NCBI RefSeq assembly: GCF_016545825.1
Contig: NC_052618.1
Coordinates: forward strand, 49,615,127-49,679,126
Direction of reading: 5' to 3'
Length of the DNA: 64,000 nucleotides
Origin: Eucalyptus grandis
Taxonomy: Eukaryota; Streptophyta; Magnoliopsida; Myrtales; Myrtaceae
Each line of letters opens with the position of its first letter. The stretch's first letter is position 1. The notes beneath the pieces are model-generated. The model saw only the letters and a list, made by a program, of their open reading frames with translations, had not been told where the DNA came from and ran no database searches. Positions 33,628-45,069 of this stretch are shown here, one piece after another. The position numbers and the translations under genes are program-made.

Positions 33628-34384
33628 GTATGAATCTATCATATTTTCTTGATTAGTTTTTCATTGAACAAACAAGATCCTTGGTATTATGTTATGCTTC
33701 GTATGCTCTAACACCTCTTTCTCACAACATTATTTCCTATTTTTTTTAATTAATAGCTTCAATTGAAAAAGGAAATACATATGTTTGTGTACGAAAAGAT
33801 TTATAGTAGCATTTTGTAATCGTATTGAAATTAAGACAAGAATAAATCATCTTAAATTTGATCATTGAATGGAGATTTTTTTATTTTTTTTTATAATCAA
33901 AACTTGTGAATTCGTACCAATAAATAGATTAAGCATATTGTGTTCTATCATGTTTACATATTCTTTCTATAATTTGTAATCTATCTCATGCCATGTTGAT
34001 GCCGTGAAAATGGATTGTGTCTAATATTGTCATAAGGTCACAATATGAGAAATTGATGAGAACTTGTGATTCACTTTTGGTAAGCCATGACTTAAGGTCT
34101 TGATAGTAAGTAATTGACCCCTCATGGTGGACCCTTTCCTTTTGACTTGACCTATAATTCCATATTTCTAAAATTTGTTTAGATGACATGACATTTAAGT
34201 CTGAATCCGCCCAAGGTCTTAAACCTATAAATGCACAATAATATCACACAACATACACTAATTCACAGCATGATGGACTCCATCCAACTTTCACTCCCCT
34301 AAACTTCTTGTTTAGAGCATATTTAGACAAATTTACGCATTAAACAAGTATAAATCCATTAGAAATAACAAATCACTTAAAGTC

Positions 34385-34389
34385 TCTTC
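34385..34389. repeat. Left target duplication (tcttc) of Copia-2
   Basis: tcttc is repeated exactly at 43714-43718. Confidence 0.95.
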
Positions 34390-35309
34390 TGATATAGCTA
34401 GTATAAGTACCTAGAGGGGGGTGAATAGGTATATAAAGGATTTTTCTCAATAATTGCACAATACTAGACAGTTGATAGATTTGAGACAAACGATAATCAA
34501 AGTAAGACTGAGAGAAGAGAAAATTGAACACGCGATTTATAGTGGTTCGGCTTATGTCAAGCCTACATCCACTCTTATGCACTGACAGCCTATTGGCTAG
34601 ATTCCACTATGAACAAAGAGATGTTACAGTGTTGTTCTCCCTTGCTTTCACGGTGTAGATGATCTACCACACTCGCTCAAGGTATCACTAAGTATGAACA
34701 CTCTTTGTGAGTACAATTTTGCTCAAAATGTATCGACTGATAATCAAGGTGCTTCAGACTCTAGAATTTCTCTATCGATCATACACTAAAGTAACTAGAA
34801 CGTCTTCCTTTTATACTCCTTTATGCCATCATACCCGTTGGCACTTACCAAAGGAATTCCTCCAATCTACCCGTTGGATGGAATCAATTAAAAAGATCAT
34901 TCGAGCTATTAAAGGAACCTGACGATAGCCCATCAATCATGTTCGCCCATACAATCAGGATCTTGATTTCCAAGAATAGAACATTCCAAGAATATTTCGT
35001 CGATCATCGAATCTTCAAACGATCTTGATTACGAATAAAAGAATCCGTTATATTTATCCAGCCAAGAGATCTTCTCCAGAGGATAGGACTAAATCATCAA
35101 CCAAATACTTCGGCTCTGGATTGCCTTCGTCATTGGATTAGAAAAACTGTCAATGAGAATAGTCTCGAGTCTTTAGTGTTGAGTGTTGAGTCTTGAGTCT
35201 GGTGATCTGAAAGTCTTCATACTCAAAATAGAAGATCTGTACTTATCCAAACTAGACTGATAGAAACGTTTTGTCAGCTTCAAAATATTCTGGAAAGATT
35301 TCTCCAACA
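34390..35309 (-). repeat. Copia-2 3' LTR (920 bp)
   Basis: On the plus strand it reads TGATATAGCTAGT...TCTCCAACA. Its partner is 42794-43713, of the same length. Confidence 0.95.
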
Positions 35310-35326
35310 ATCTCCCCCTTTTTGAT
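35310..35326 (-). other. Polypurine tract of Copia-2
   Basis: On the minus strand, caaaaagggggagatt directly precedes the 3' LTR. Confidence 0.85.
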
Positions 35327-35647
35327 GGTGACAAAACTTTCCTGTAGATTTGAACAACTTTGACTCCGCAAAACATTACTCAAGCAATATGGCTATCTCA
35401 TAAAGATTAATAAATCAACCAGACTCTGCATCCACAAAAAATCGGTTAGCTTTTCATGAGTAAGACCATATAACAACACTTGATATAAATGCAAACAGTC
35501 AAACATCAAAATCCACACAAGTCAGTCAAATTCAAGTTCACACCCAAGTCATACTCAAATATTCAAACACGTCAAAGTTTAAAGAGTTTAAGAGTTCAAA
35601 TTGCAATTCTCCCCCCTTTTGTCATCATTAAAAATGTGAGAGAAGAG

Positions 35648-37772
35648 TCAAGTCTGCTTGGGAACGCACACAATCTGGAAATCTCCCATCGACTTGACGA
35701 TGCCTTCCAGCCTCTTCAAGTCTTCCCGTAGATGAGCCACCTCTTCTCCTTTGGCATTGGCTTGAATTTGAAGAGCGAGGTCTTTCATTTGATCTCCCAG
35801 GGTAACAGAAGATGCTTTTCCAGCATTCTTCATGACTTGAAGTTCACATTCCAGAGCATAGATTTGACCCTGCATTTCCAGAAGAACATCAAGGATACGA
35901 TGAAAATCTGTGGTATTGTCCGTTTGTGTGCTCGCATTTGCTCTTTCGGATGGAGTGAAGGTAGACGATGGAACTTCTGTGGAATCGAGCAGATTTGGAG
36001 TTGACGTATCATGTCCTTCCTCAAGCATTTGAGCAGCCTGAAAGTCTTCTGGATTTGCTAGTGAGCAACTCACACCTTCACTGATACCAGTCCTTCCTTG
36101 CTCGCCATCTCCCCCTGTCTCTAAGACCTCAATTGGGGAAGAGTGATGGTCATGCTCATCTGCGCCTTGATTTCCTTCCTCTGCAGCTTCATCTGCAGAC
36201 TTTTCTTTTTCTGCTTCTCCTTCTGCTTCGGCTTCTTTTTCTTCATCTTCTTTTTCTTTCTCTTGTTGCTCCTCTGCTTCTCTGTTCTTTGCTTGTCCCT
36301 CTTCTTCTCTCTGTTCTTTTTCTTATGCTTCTTTTCCTTTCTTCTGATGTTCTATTGATTCAGGTACAGAACGTCTGGTTCTTATCAATGCAGAGATAGT
36401 GAAATCTTCCTCCTCATCTTCATCCTCCAAGATAAGAGTTCTTCTCTTTTTGGATGGAGCACCCATGGGCTCCTTCCCTTTTCTCTTTGATGCAGAAGAT
36501 ACTGGAGTCTTCACTTTGAACTTCTCCATTGCCTTACTAAGCTCTTTCAGATGCATTTTAGTCAGCATTTTCAAACCCACCACCATTTTGTCGCATGGTC
36601 GAACACAAAGAGTATGCAGAGGTTCAATGTTCAAGTGTCTGAAGATCTTGGTCACAAGACCAGAATAAGGCAATTGGCCCTTGTCCTTCACCATTGCTCT
36701 GTACATGCGAAAGAGAATGGTGTGAGGTAGAGAGAACTTTTTCCCTGAATTGATCGCATACATTAATTTTGCCTCGGAATTAGACACGTCAGTCTTTGAT
36801 GTAGACTTTGGCCTGATGCAGTTGATCACAATTTTGTGAAGCAAGATATTGATGGCATGCATTCTTGAATATGTAACTCTTCCTTCTATACTCCTGTCTT
36901 TGACAAGTTCCAGAGTGGTACGAGCGATTGAAACCTTGATTGGTTTATATCGTCCTCTTTCGACTCCAATTATGTCTGCCAACATGTCCACATCCACCTC
37001 ATAGACTTGGTCTCAAACATGAATGATATTCTATTCGCATCCAAAAGCTAAGATTCGAATAGAAGTATGCTATTAATTGCGCATAACCGCCTGTGGTATC
37101 GGAGCAGAATTGCTCAAGTTGAAGCAGATTTAACTTCTCCCTTAAGTTCACATTAATGGCATCCAAGAAATCGAAATCAACACTCCTAGGGTTTATCACC
37201 CCTCGTTTCCACAGTCTGAAGAACAGATTCTCCTGTTCCTTCGATTTAAATAAATCCATCCTTTTTGCCTTCACCTTCATAGCAACACCCATTCTAGGTT
37301 GAAATTCACTGAACATTTTATCATCATCGTTCCCGTCAGTCGGATTCAGTCCCGATACACGAGGGTCACTTGGAATATTCGCAAGTGCTTCCTCAGCCTT
37401 TCCTTTGGGAGCAATTCCCAAATCCTCCATTCGTCACAAAAATATATACTCATTCCCATAATTCTTATCTTTAAGGAAATCATCTATATAGTTCAGCAGA
37501 GTCCAAATGCTCTTCAACGCACGATAGAGCTTGTAAATAAAAGAGGGTTTTTGGACTCTTACAGGGTCTGCGTCCTCGATTATTTCTTCCTCCGGTTGAT
37601 GACTCACATCTTGTGGGGTAGATGATGAAGAGTGACGTGGTGGAGAGTGAATTGGGCTCTGTTGCTAACTCGGTAAATCTTCCTCTTCGGTGAGATCGAA
37701 ATGGGTAGGTCCCTCCTTCATTCTCTGTGGTCCCCTGTTCGCGATTCTTGAAGACTTTCTCGAGGAAGACAT
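35648..37772 (-). pseudogene. Extra 3' ORF of Copia-2 (envelope-like position)
   Basis: Downstream of RNase H and before the polypurine tract, about 2.1 kb of minus-strand coding potential remains in pieces. It starts near 37772 (MSSSRKSSRIANRG), continues at 37430-36999 (FFRLWKRGVINPRSVDFDF, YAQLIAYFYSNLSFW) and 36997-36323 (VDMLADIIGVERGRYKP, NILLHKIVINCIRP), and passes a Lys/Glu-rich, acidic tract to a helical tail (36073-35648). The middle resembles the 'putative plant transposon protein' domain found in extra ORFs of plant retroelements (recognition from memory). No transmembrane span is evident, so an envelope function is not supported. Several stops interrupt it. Confidence 0.65.
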
Positions 37773-38152
37773 CCTTTCTTGTCGATGAAAGATTCCTTTA
37801 CTCGCTTTCCCAAGAAAAGATGACAACTTTCTCGAAGATAAACACAAAGTAGAAACAGGATCGGGAGGAGAATGCTTTTTAGGGTTTTGAAGATTGAGCG
37901 AGGAAAACTGTATATATATATAACTTAGTTTAAAAAGGAAAAACCAATCGGCACAAAGGAAAATGAACAGACGCCTCTTTTAAGGTCAATAACTGCCAAA
38001 TAGAAGTTAATCTTTTTTTGAAAAGACAAGATTCAGTTTTTCACGGAAATTATAAATTAACTGAACTAATGATCGTACCTTTTCGAGATTGAATAAAATA
38101 ACAGCTTACAGTCTATAGCCATGAATGTCTGAGTCTGAGGGTTGGAGAGTCT

Positions 38153-39850
38153 CTAGACTTTAACTTCCTCAAGCTTCAAAATGTTGAGTCTGGAACGAAT
38201 GAAATCGAATTGATTTTTCTCCAAAGGCTTTGTGAATATATCCGCTAGTTGATTTTTTGAATCAACAAATTGAATTGAGATTTCTCCATTTTGAACATGA
38301 TCTCTAATGAAGTGATGGCGAATCTCTATATGCTTTGCTATTGAGTGAAGAATTGGATTTTTAGTGAGATTGATTGCGCTAGTGTTGTCACATCTAATCT
38401 CTGTGCATGAGTCTTCAATTCCAAAGTCTTGTAGCTGTTGTTTTATCCACAGAATTTGCGAACAGCAACTTCCAAGTGCTACATACTCTACTTCTGTTGT
38501 TGAAAGAACCACAGTGCTTTGTTTCCTTGAAAACCAAGACACTGTCCTGCTTCCAAGCAACTGGCAAGTTCCCAAAGTGCTTTTTCTATCAACTCTGCAA
38601 CCGGCCAGATCTGCGTCTGAATATCCTTGAAGATTAAAGTCTCCATTCTTAGGATACCAAAGACCGATGCTTGAAGATGAAGCAACATATTTAATAATAC
38701 GTTTCACAGCACTGAGATGGGATTCTCTAGGATCTGATTGAAACCTAGCACAGATACAAACACTCAACAAAATGTCAGGTCTAGAGGCAGTAAGATAAAG
38801 AAGTGAACCAATGATACTCCTGTACAGCTTTTGATCAACTTTCTTCCCTTCTTCATCTTTGTCTATCTTCAAAGAACTTGACATTGGTATGTCGGTCTTT
38901 TTGCACTTTTCCAGTCCAAACATTTTGACAAGATCATTAGCATATTTTTCTTGATAAATAAAAGTTCCTTCCTTCAATTGTTTTATTAGTCTGTCGTACC
39001 AAGCTCGAGGTGCTTGCTTTAAACCATACAAAACCTTTTCGATCGAAAACGAGTCCGCTTCTTTGGGTCTTCAAACCCTGGTGGTTGTTCCACATAAACT
39101 TCCTCATGGATAAATCCATTTAGGAAGGCGCTTTTGACGTCCATTTGGAATAACCTGAAATTTTTATAATAAGCAAACGCAAGTAATAGCCGAATAACTT
39201 CTAACCTTGCTACTGGTGCGTAAGTCTCATCATAGTCTATTCCTTCTTCTTGCGTATATCCCTTGGCCACGAGTCTTACTTTGTTTCGTACGACTCTTCC
39301 TTTCTCATTCATCTTGTTTCTGAACACTCATTTAGCTCCAATAACAGTTTTACCTTTTGGTTTTGATGTCAATTCCCAGACATCATTAATGTTGAACTGT
39401 CTAAGCTCTTCTTACATAGCTTCAATCCAGCTTTCATCAGATAAAGCTTCTTCTATGCTCTTTGGTTCAATTTCAGAAACGAGAGCCCAAAGACTAGACT
39501 CTTCACGCCTTTTGGATCTGGTGCCAATTTCTTCATTAATTTCGCCGATAATGAGATCTTTGGGATGATTGGACTTATGCTTCCAGTTACTTGTTGATTT
39601 GTCTAGTTGATGATCTCTTTCTTTATTTGAATCTTCACGAACAGCTTGATGCTGGTCTTCCAAAGTCTGAGATGCTTCTTGAGTTGTAAGCTTTAGAGGG
39701 TCTGGAGCAAGTTCAGACTCTTCATGATGAGTCTGACTGGATTCATCTTGCGTAGAGTCTTGAAATTTGACATTCATTGACTCCTCCACAGACTAGCTCT
39801 TCTTGTTATAGACTCTGTAGGCTTTGCTTGATGTAGAATATCCAAGGAAG
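38153..39850 (-). pseudogene. Copia-2 reverse transcriptase and RNase H, active site deleted
   Basis: Reverse transcriptase is recognised by [20 protein letters not shown] and [11 protein letters not shown] (39327-39090), then [15 protein letters not shown]. After that Leu the frame joins directly to IKQLKEGTFIYQEKY (junction near 38985), so the segment that normally carries the YVDD catalytic box is missing without loss of frame. RNase H is fairly complete: GYSDADLAGC, STTEVEYVALGS and KHIEIRHHFIRDHV. An Asp/Glu/Ser-rich linker (39789-39412) precedes the polymerase. Even a translated protein could not copy RNA, because the catalytic aspartates are absent. Confidence 0.9.
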
Positions 39851-41010
39851 ATGCCTTCATCTGATCTTTCTTCAAACTTACCAACTCGATCTTTTGCATT
39901 TTTCAATATAAAGCATTTGCAACCGAATACATGAAAGTATGAAACAATAGGCTTCTTATCTTTGAATAACTCATAAGGGGTTTTCTCTAGAATAGGTCTT
40001 AAGAAGACTCTATTGATGATATAGCATGCTGTTGAAACTTGCCCAAAATCGTGAAGAAATCTTACTTTCAATTAAAAGAGTTCTAGCCATTTCTTGAAGA
40101 GATCTATTCTTTCTTTCCACAACTCCATTTTGCTGAGGAGTATATGGAGAAGAGAACACATGCTTAAAGCCAGATTCATCACAAAATTTTGTAAAATCTT
40201 GATTTTCAAATTCACCTCCATGATCTGTTCTTATTCTTGAGATAACACATCATTTTTCATTTTGAACCTTTTTAGCAAATTTTTCAAAATACGAGAAGGT
40301 TTCAGACTTACTTGCAAGGAAGTATACCCAAGTAAAACGGGAGTAATCGTCCACAATTAGTAGGCAATATTTCTTACCTCCAATGCTCTGAGTTCTGGTT
40401 GGTCCGAAGATATCCATATGCAGCAACTGTAGTACATGATTAGTAGAGATATGATTTATTTGTTTAAATGAATTTCTTACCTGCTTTCCCAGAATACATG
40501 GAGTGCATGGATCAGTCTTTTGGTATGGTAATTTAGGTAGACCTCGAACAAGCTGCTTTGATGAGATTTTGGCTAATTGCTTCATGTTGACATGACCAAG
40601 CTTTCTGTGCCATAAGCTTGCTTCGTCTTGAATTGAGATTAGACATTTTGATTCATTTGGTTTCACATCTAGAAGATAGATATTTCCATGTCTTTGACCC
40701 ATGAAAGACTGAGTAGAGTCTTTACTGATTCCAGAACATGTTCCTTCTTGAAAGAAGATCTTAAAACCAGTATCACATAATTGACTAATGCTGAGAAGAT
40801 TGTAATTGAGTCCTTCCACTAGGGAAACATTGCTTATTGTGAGATTTCCAATTTTCACAGTTCCAAATCCCACAATACTTCCTTTGTTGTTTTCCCCAAA
40901 TGAAACTTTTCCACCATTTACTTGAACAAGCTTTATGAAGCATTTTGAGTCTCCTGTCATGTGTCTTGAGCATCCACTGTCAAGATACCACTTCACCTTT
41001 TTCTTGACGG
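39793..41010 (-). pseudogene. Copia-2 protease and integrase (broken)
   Basis: The protease signature WYLDSGCSRHMTGD lies at about 40995-40950, with DSG as the active site. The pre-integrase zinc region LWHRKLGHVN..LAKIS and CTPCILGKQ follows (about 40610-40480), then HMDIFGPTRT and LIVDDYSRFTWVYF (about 40430-40320) of the catalytic core. The core is interrupted near 40250; its last part is replaced by short frames, and the C-terminal block (KTPYELFKDKKP, FGCKCFI, FLGYSTSSKAYRVYN) lies at 40010-39800. The catalytic Glu region cannot be read in one frame. Confidence 0.85.
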
Positions 41011-41319
41011 AGACCTGCATTTAAAATAAAGTCCCAAGCTTTCTTTGGTACCCAAACTTTCTTGGGTCCTTTGGTGTTAGTAAGATAAGCAGTATTAGCC
41101 AATACTTTCTTAACAGTTTCCAAACCATAGGACACTCTTTTTCAAAGTGATCCGGACTGTTGCACTTTGAACATCGAGAGCATTTCGACCTACGAGACTT
41201 TACAAAAACTTTCTTGAAATGATTTTTGTAAGCCTCTCTCGGGGTCTTTTCTTAATTTTTTCTTTTACTTTAGGAAAATCAATTAAGGGAATTGTTTCGC
41301 TGTCATACCTAGACCGGAC

Positions 41320-42731
41320 TTATTGAAGTAAGGTCTTTGAGCTGAAAGAATTTTTTTCAAGTTTTTCGGACCCTATTGAAAATTTCTTTGAAATATTTGA
41401 TAAGTCAGTTTTTAAAAGAGCATTTTCTTTCAAAAGATTATCTTCATTTTCTTTAAGAGTGGAAACAATCAAGTCTAGACTTTTAACTCTTTCTTCTAAA
41501 ACGTTTTCCTTTTGTTTTAGAGCTGAGTTTTCATTTTTAAGTTCGGAAATTCTTTTGAGAGAAGTCTTAAGACTAAGACACAGTTCATCAATGTATTTAG
41601 AAACTTTGATAGGAATTTTAAAATTACTTGCCTCAAATTCACTGTCTGAGTCTGATCCAGAGTCTGAGTCTGATTGTGCCATCAGACATAGGTTGGCATA
41701 TTTATTATCACTTTCTTCACACTCTGTATCACTCCAGGTTTCGGCTTTGAGAGCTTTTCAAAATTTTTCAGCTTTTCCTTTCTTCTTCTTCAAAAGAGGA
41801 CAGTTGGATCTGATGTGTCCCTTCTTTTTACATTCAAAGCAAACGACATCTTTGTTTGGTTCCTCATCATCAACAGACTTGGTCTACTGTCTTTGGAAGC
41901 TTTGTTTTTTTGAGTTGATCCTTCTTCCTTTTCTATTCAGTTTTCTGAATCTTCTTATCATGAGAGCAAACTCCTCATCGTCCATATCATCTTCGGGAGA
42001 ATCTGTATCATCGAATTATCATTTGATTTTAATGCAATGGATTTCTTACCTTTTGGATCTTCATCTTCATTGATCCGTTCCACTTCATAAGATGAAGAGT
42101 TCCAATCAGCTCGTCGACGAGATAGTGGCATAATTCTTTGCGTCTCTCTAATTGAAGTCTTTATGTGATTCCAATCCTTGGAGAGTCCACGCAGTAGCTT
42201 GTTTACCTTCATGGGATCAGAAATTGTTTGTCCTTGATTTTCAAGACCATTGACAATATCTGTAAAACGGCTAAACATGTCAGTTATAGATTCTCCTGGT
42301 TTCATTTTAAAGGCTTCATATTGACCGAGGAGAATGTTAATTCTGGTTTCCTTCACTCGATCTGTTCCTTCATAGGTGATATGCAATCTGTCCCAAACTT
42401 CTTTTGCTGTAACACAAGAAGATATTCTGTTCTATTCAGTTGGTGACAAAGCACAATATAAAGAGTAAATTGCTTTTGCATCGAGTGCTTGTCTCTTGAT
42501 TATCTCTTCCTGAGTCATTCCGCTAGTCTCAACAGTTTCTTTCCCTCTTTCAGAGATTGATGTAGCTGTAGGAGTAATTCCTTTTTCTACAACGTCCCAT
42601 TCTAGAGGATCCTTTGATCGTAGGAAAGCTTTCATCTTGTTCTTTCAGATGTTGTAATCCTTTCCATCAAAGTAGGATGGTCTGGTATTGCTTTGCCCTT
42701 CCATCAGCCCTGGTGCTAACATACTAGCCAT
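41320..42731 (-). pseudogene. Copia-2 gag (broken)
   Basis: The ATG at 42729-42731 begins MASMLAPGLMEGQ and leads into PSYFDGKDYN, the usual Copia capsid start. Shifts follow near 42650 and 42400. The capsid core (EAFKMKPGESITDMFSRFTD, KVNKLLRGLSKDW) lies at 42330-42170. A CCHC knuckle CFECKKKGHIRSNC sits at about 41842-41795, and an acidic then coiled-coil stretch (SDSDSGSDSDSE, LKNENSALKQKENVLEERV) at 41682-41400. The coiled-coil tail is a feature of large plant Copia gags. Confidence 0.85.
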
Positions 42732-42776
42732 GGATCTTTTACTCTGAAGCAAAACACTTCAAATAAAGTGAGTACA

Positions 42777-42793
42777 CGAGCTCTGATACCAAT
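42777..42793 (-). other. Primer binding site of Copia-2 (tRNA-iMet)
   Basis: On the minus strand attggtatcagagctcg directly follows the 5' LTR and contains the canonical tggtatcagagc. Confidence 0.92.
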
Positions 42794-43713
42794 TGATATA
42801 GCTAGTATAAGTACCTAGAAGGGGGTGAATAGGTATATAAATGATTTTTCTCAATAATTGCACAATACTAGACAGTTGATAGATTTGAGACAAACGATAA
42901 TCAAAGTAAGACTGAGAGAAGAGAAAATTGAACACGCGGTTTATAGTGGTTTGGCTTATGTCAAGCCTACGTCCACTCTTATGCACTGACAGCCTATTGG
43001 TTGGATTCCACTATGAACAAAGAGATGTTACAGTGTTGTTCTCCCTTGTTTTCACAGTGTAGATGATCTACCACACTCGTTCAAGGCATCACTAAGTATG
43101 AACACTCTTTGTGAGTACAATTTTGCTCAAAATGTATCGACTGATAATCAAGGTGCTTTAGACTCTGGAATTTCTCTATCGATCATATACTAAAGTAACT
43201 AGAACGTCTTCCTTTTATACTCCTTTATGCCATCATACCCGTTGGCACCTACCAAAGGAATTCCTCCAATCTACCCGTTGGACGGAATCAATTAAGAAGA
43301 TCATTCGAGCTATTAAAGGAACCTGATGATAGCCCATCAATCATGTTCGCCCATACAATCAGGATCTTGGTTTCCAAGAATAGAACCTTCCAAGAATATT
43401 TCATCGATCATCGGATCTTCAAACGATCTTGATTACAAATAAAAGAATCCGTTATATTTATCCAACCAAGAGATCTTCTCCAGAGGATAAGACTAAATCC
43501 TCAACCAAATACTTCGGCTCTGGATTGCGTTCGCCGCTGGATTAGAAAAACTGTCAATGAGAATAGTCTCGAGTCTTGAGTGTTGAGTATTGAGTCTTGA
43601 GTCTGGTGATCTGAAAGTTTTCAGACTCAAAATAGAAGATCTGTACTTATCCAAACTAGACTGATAGAAACGTTTTGTCAGCTTCAAAATATTCTGGAAA
43701 GATTTCTCCAACA
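42794..43713 (-). repeat. Copia-2 5' LTR (920 bp)
   Basis: Partner of 34390-35309, flanked on its outer side by the tcttc duplication (43714-43718). Confidence 0.95.
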
Positions 43714-44506
43714 TCTTCTTCTTCCCTAGTCTTCTAAGCATTTTCTTCTATTATTTCTTGTAGAAAAGAAATAGTGTGGTATAGGCATCAAACTGAATCC
43801 TGATCATGAAAATGATGAGCCTCGTGTGCATTTCATGTGTGTCCAGTCAAAACCAGCGGTTCAAATTTACTTAATACATGTACTAAGTGCACTAAATAGT
43901 TTTCGCCGAGGCCTTCATTGCATAAATTTTCTTATTTTTTCTGTTTTCCCCCTCTACCCTATTAGAGGAAAAAGTCACTCTTGATGTTTAGGCAATTTTT
44001 TTAAGCCAACATGTGACAATTGTGGGTGCACTTAGTAGTTTTGGAGAAAGAAGAGTTCATATATTGTTAACTGGTATTTGGTGCACTTTTTACATCCTAA
44101 AATCTCATTTCTCTACAGTCGATGCATTCCAACTTTTGTGACAATTTTTACCACTTTAGCATCCGACAAGTGATAAACATCGGCCATCACCAATAAACTG
44201 AACGAAAGTCAAATAAAGAGATATGAAAGAAAAAAACCAGTAGAGGGTTTTATGACCATCTACCTTGCTCTGACGGAGGATCACTTGGCCTCTGCCATGC
44301 ATAGCGAGCCGGACTGTGGAGTGAGGGCTTGCAAGCCATCACTCTATGTTGTGCGCAACTGGCGAGAGCCCTCACAACTGTCCTTGGCAAGCTCTTGCAA
44401 ATGGACATCAAGCAAAATCCCATGTGACTTAGGAACTTTTTCTAAACAATTAACTTCAATAAAAAGTGTATATTCGTTTCTATTAATGTCTTAATGAAAT
44501 TTTCAG

Positions 44507-44874
44507 AGTATGGCATGGGACACAAGGTTTCCATACTTGGGGATACATATAGTTACGGCATTCTATTATTGGAGATGTTCATTGGAAAGAGACCCACTGA
44601 GGAGGCCTTTGGGCACAATCTTAACCTCCACAACTTCGTCCGAATGGCTCTCTCGGATCGAGCAATGGACATCATAGACTTAAGGCTTTGGAGTGAAGCT
44701 GGCAATCGACAACAAGAGATCAAGATCAGAGATTGCATTATCTCTGTATTTGAAGTTGGACTCGCATTTTCGATGGAATCACCATTAGATCGGATGGACA
44801 TGACCGAGGCTATAAGGAAATTACACTTGATCAAGGTGAGTTCTGAAACCAAAGAGAGGAGGATAGGTATGTAG
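44507..44874 (+). CDS. LRR receptor-like kinase, last exon
   Basis: The exon starts after ttttcag and reads EYGMGHKVSILGDTYSYGIL, continuing with LLEMFIGKRPTEEAF and ending the kinase C-lobe with SVFEVGLAFSMESPLDRMDM and IRKLHLIK. It is open to a TAG at 44872-44874. The activation-segment APE motif is changed to SLE at the junction. A strong GTGAGT follows LIK at 44837, so the mature transcript may instead splice to a short third exon that I cannot locate. It belongs with exon 1 at 30905-33627. Confidence 0.85.
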
Positions 44875-45069
44875 CTAAGTCAGTTTTCTCATTTCATCTG
44901 GGAACTCTTTCACTATTAGAGAAATTTGTCGTGCAAAGGCAATGCTAGCAAATTGACATGAATGTTTCTCTAACTAGTCTACCTACCCATACCTATTGTG
45001 TGTGTTTTTTATGATGACACCAATATCTATATTTTAAAATCATAGAAAATGGATGTATGGATTTATAGT
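44875..45069. repeat. Receptor-kinase 3' flank, copy 2
   Basis: Matches 17500-17580; the match resumes after the solo LTR at 47311-47440. Confidence 0.65.

Larger units (their letters stand above)
34390..43713 (-). mobile_element. Ty1/Copia LTR retrotransposon (Copia-2) with an extra 3' ORF
   Basis: A complete 9324-bp insertion: two 920-bp LTRs, perfect tcttc duplication, tRNA-iMet primer site, gag, pol, an additional downstream reading frame and a polypurine tract, all on the minus strand. The LTRs differ at about 35 of 920 positions by eye (close to 4%), mostly transitions. The gag with a long coiled-coil tail and the added ORF after RNase H recall the SIRE/Maximus-type layout, though the lineage is not proved. 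Stops, shifts and a deletion of the polymerase active site make it non-autonomous. It lies antisense in the kinase intron. Confidence 0.95.
33628..44506 (+). other. Intron of the receptor kinase (10.9 kb, holds Copia-2)
   Basis: Donor gtatga at 33628 and acceptor ttttcag at 44500-44506 join ctt-g to ag-tat, giving SLEYGMG, exactly the class XII exon junction. Removing the Copia element and one 5-bp duplication would leave about 1.55 kb. The flanking intron parts (33628-34384 and 43719-44506) hold no gene. A GC-richer patch (44240-44420) gives a short open frame that I do not believe. Confidence 0.85.

Noticed and set aside
44252..44494. 80-codon frame just upstream of the kinase last exon
   Set aside because: It is in the intron, has no kinase or other domain, and overlaps the splice acceptor region.
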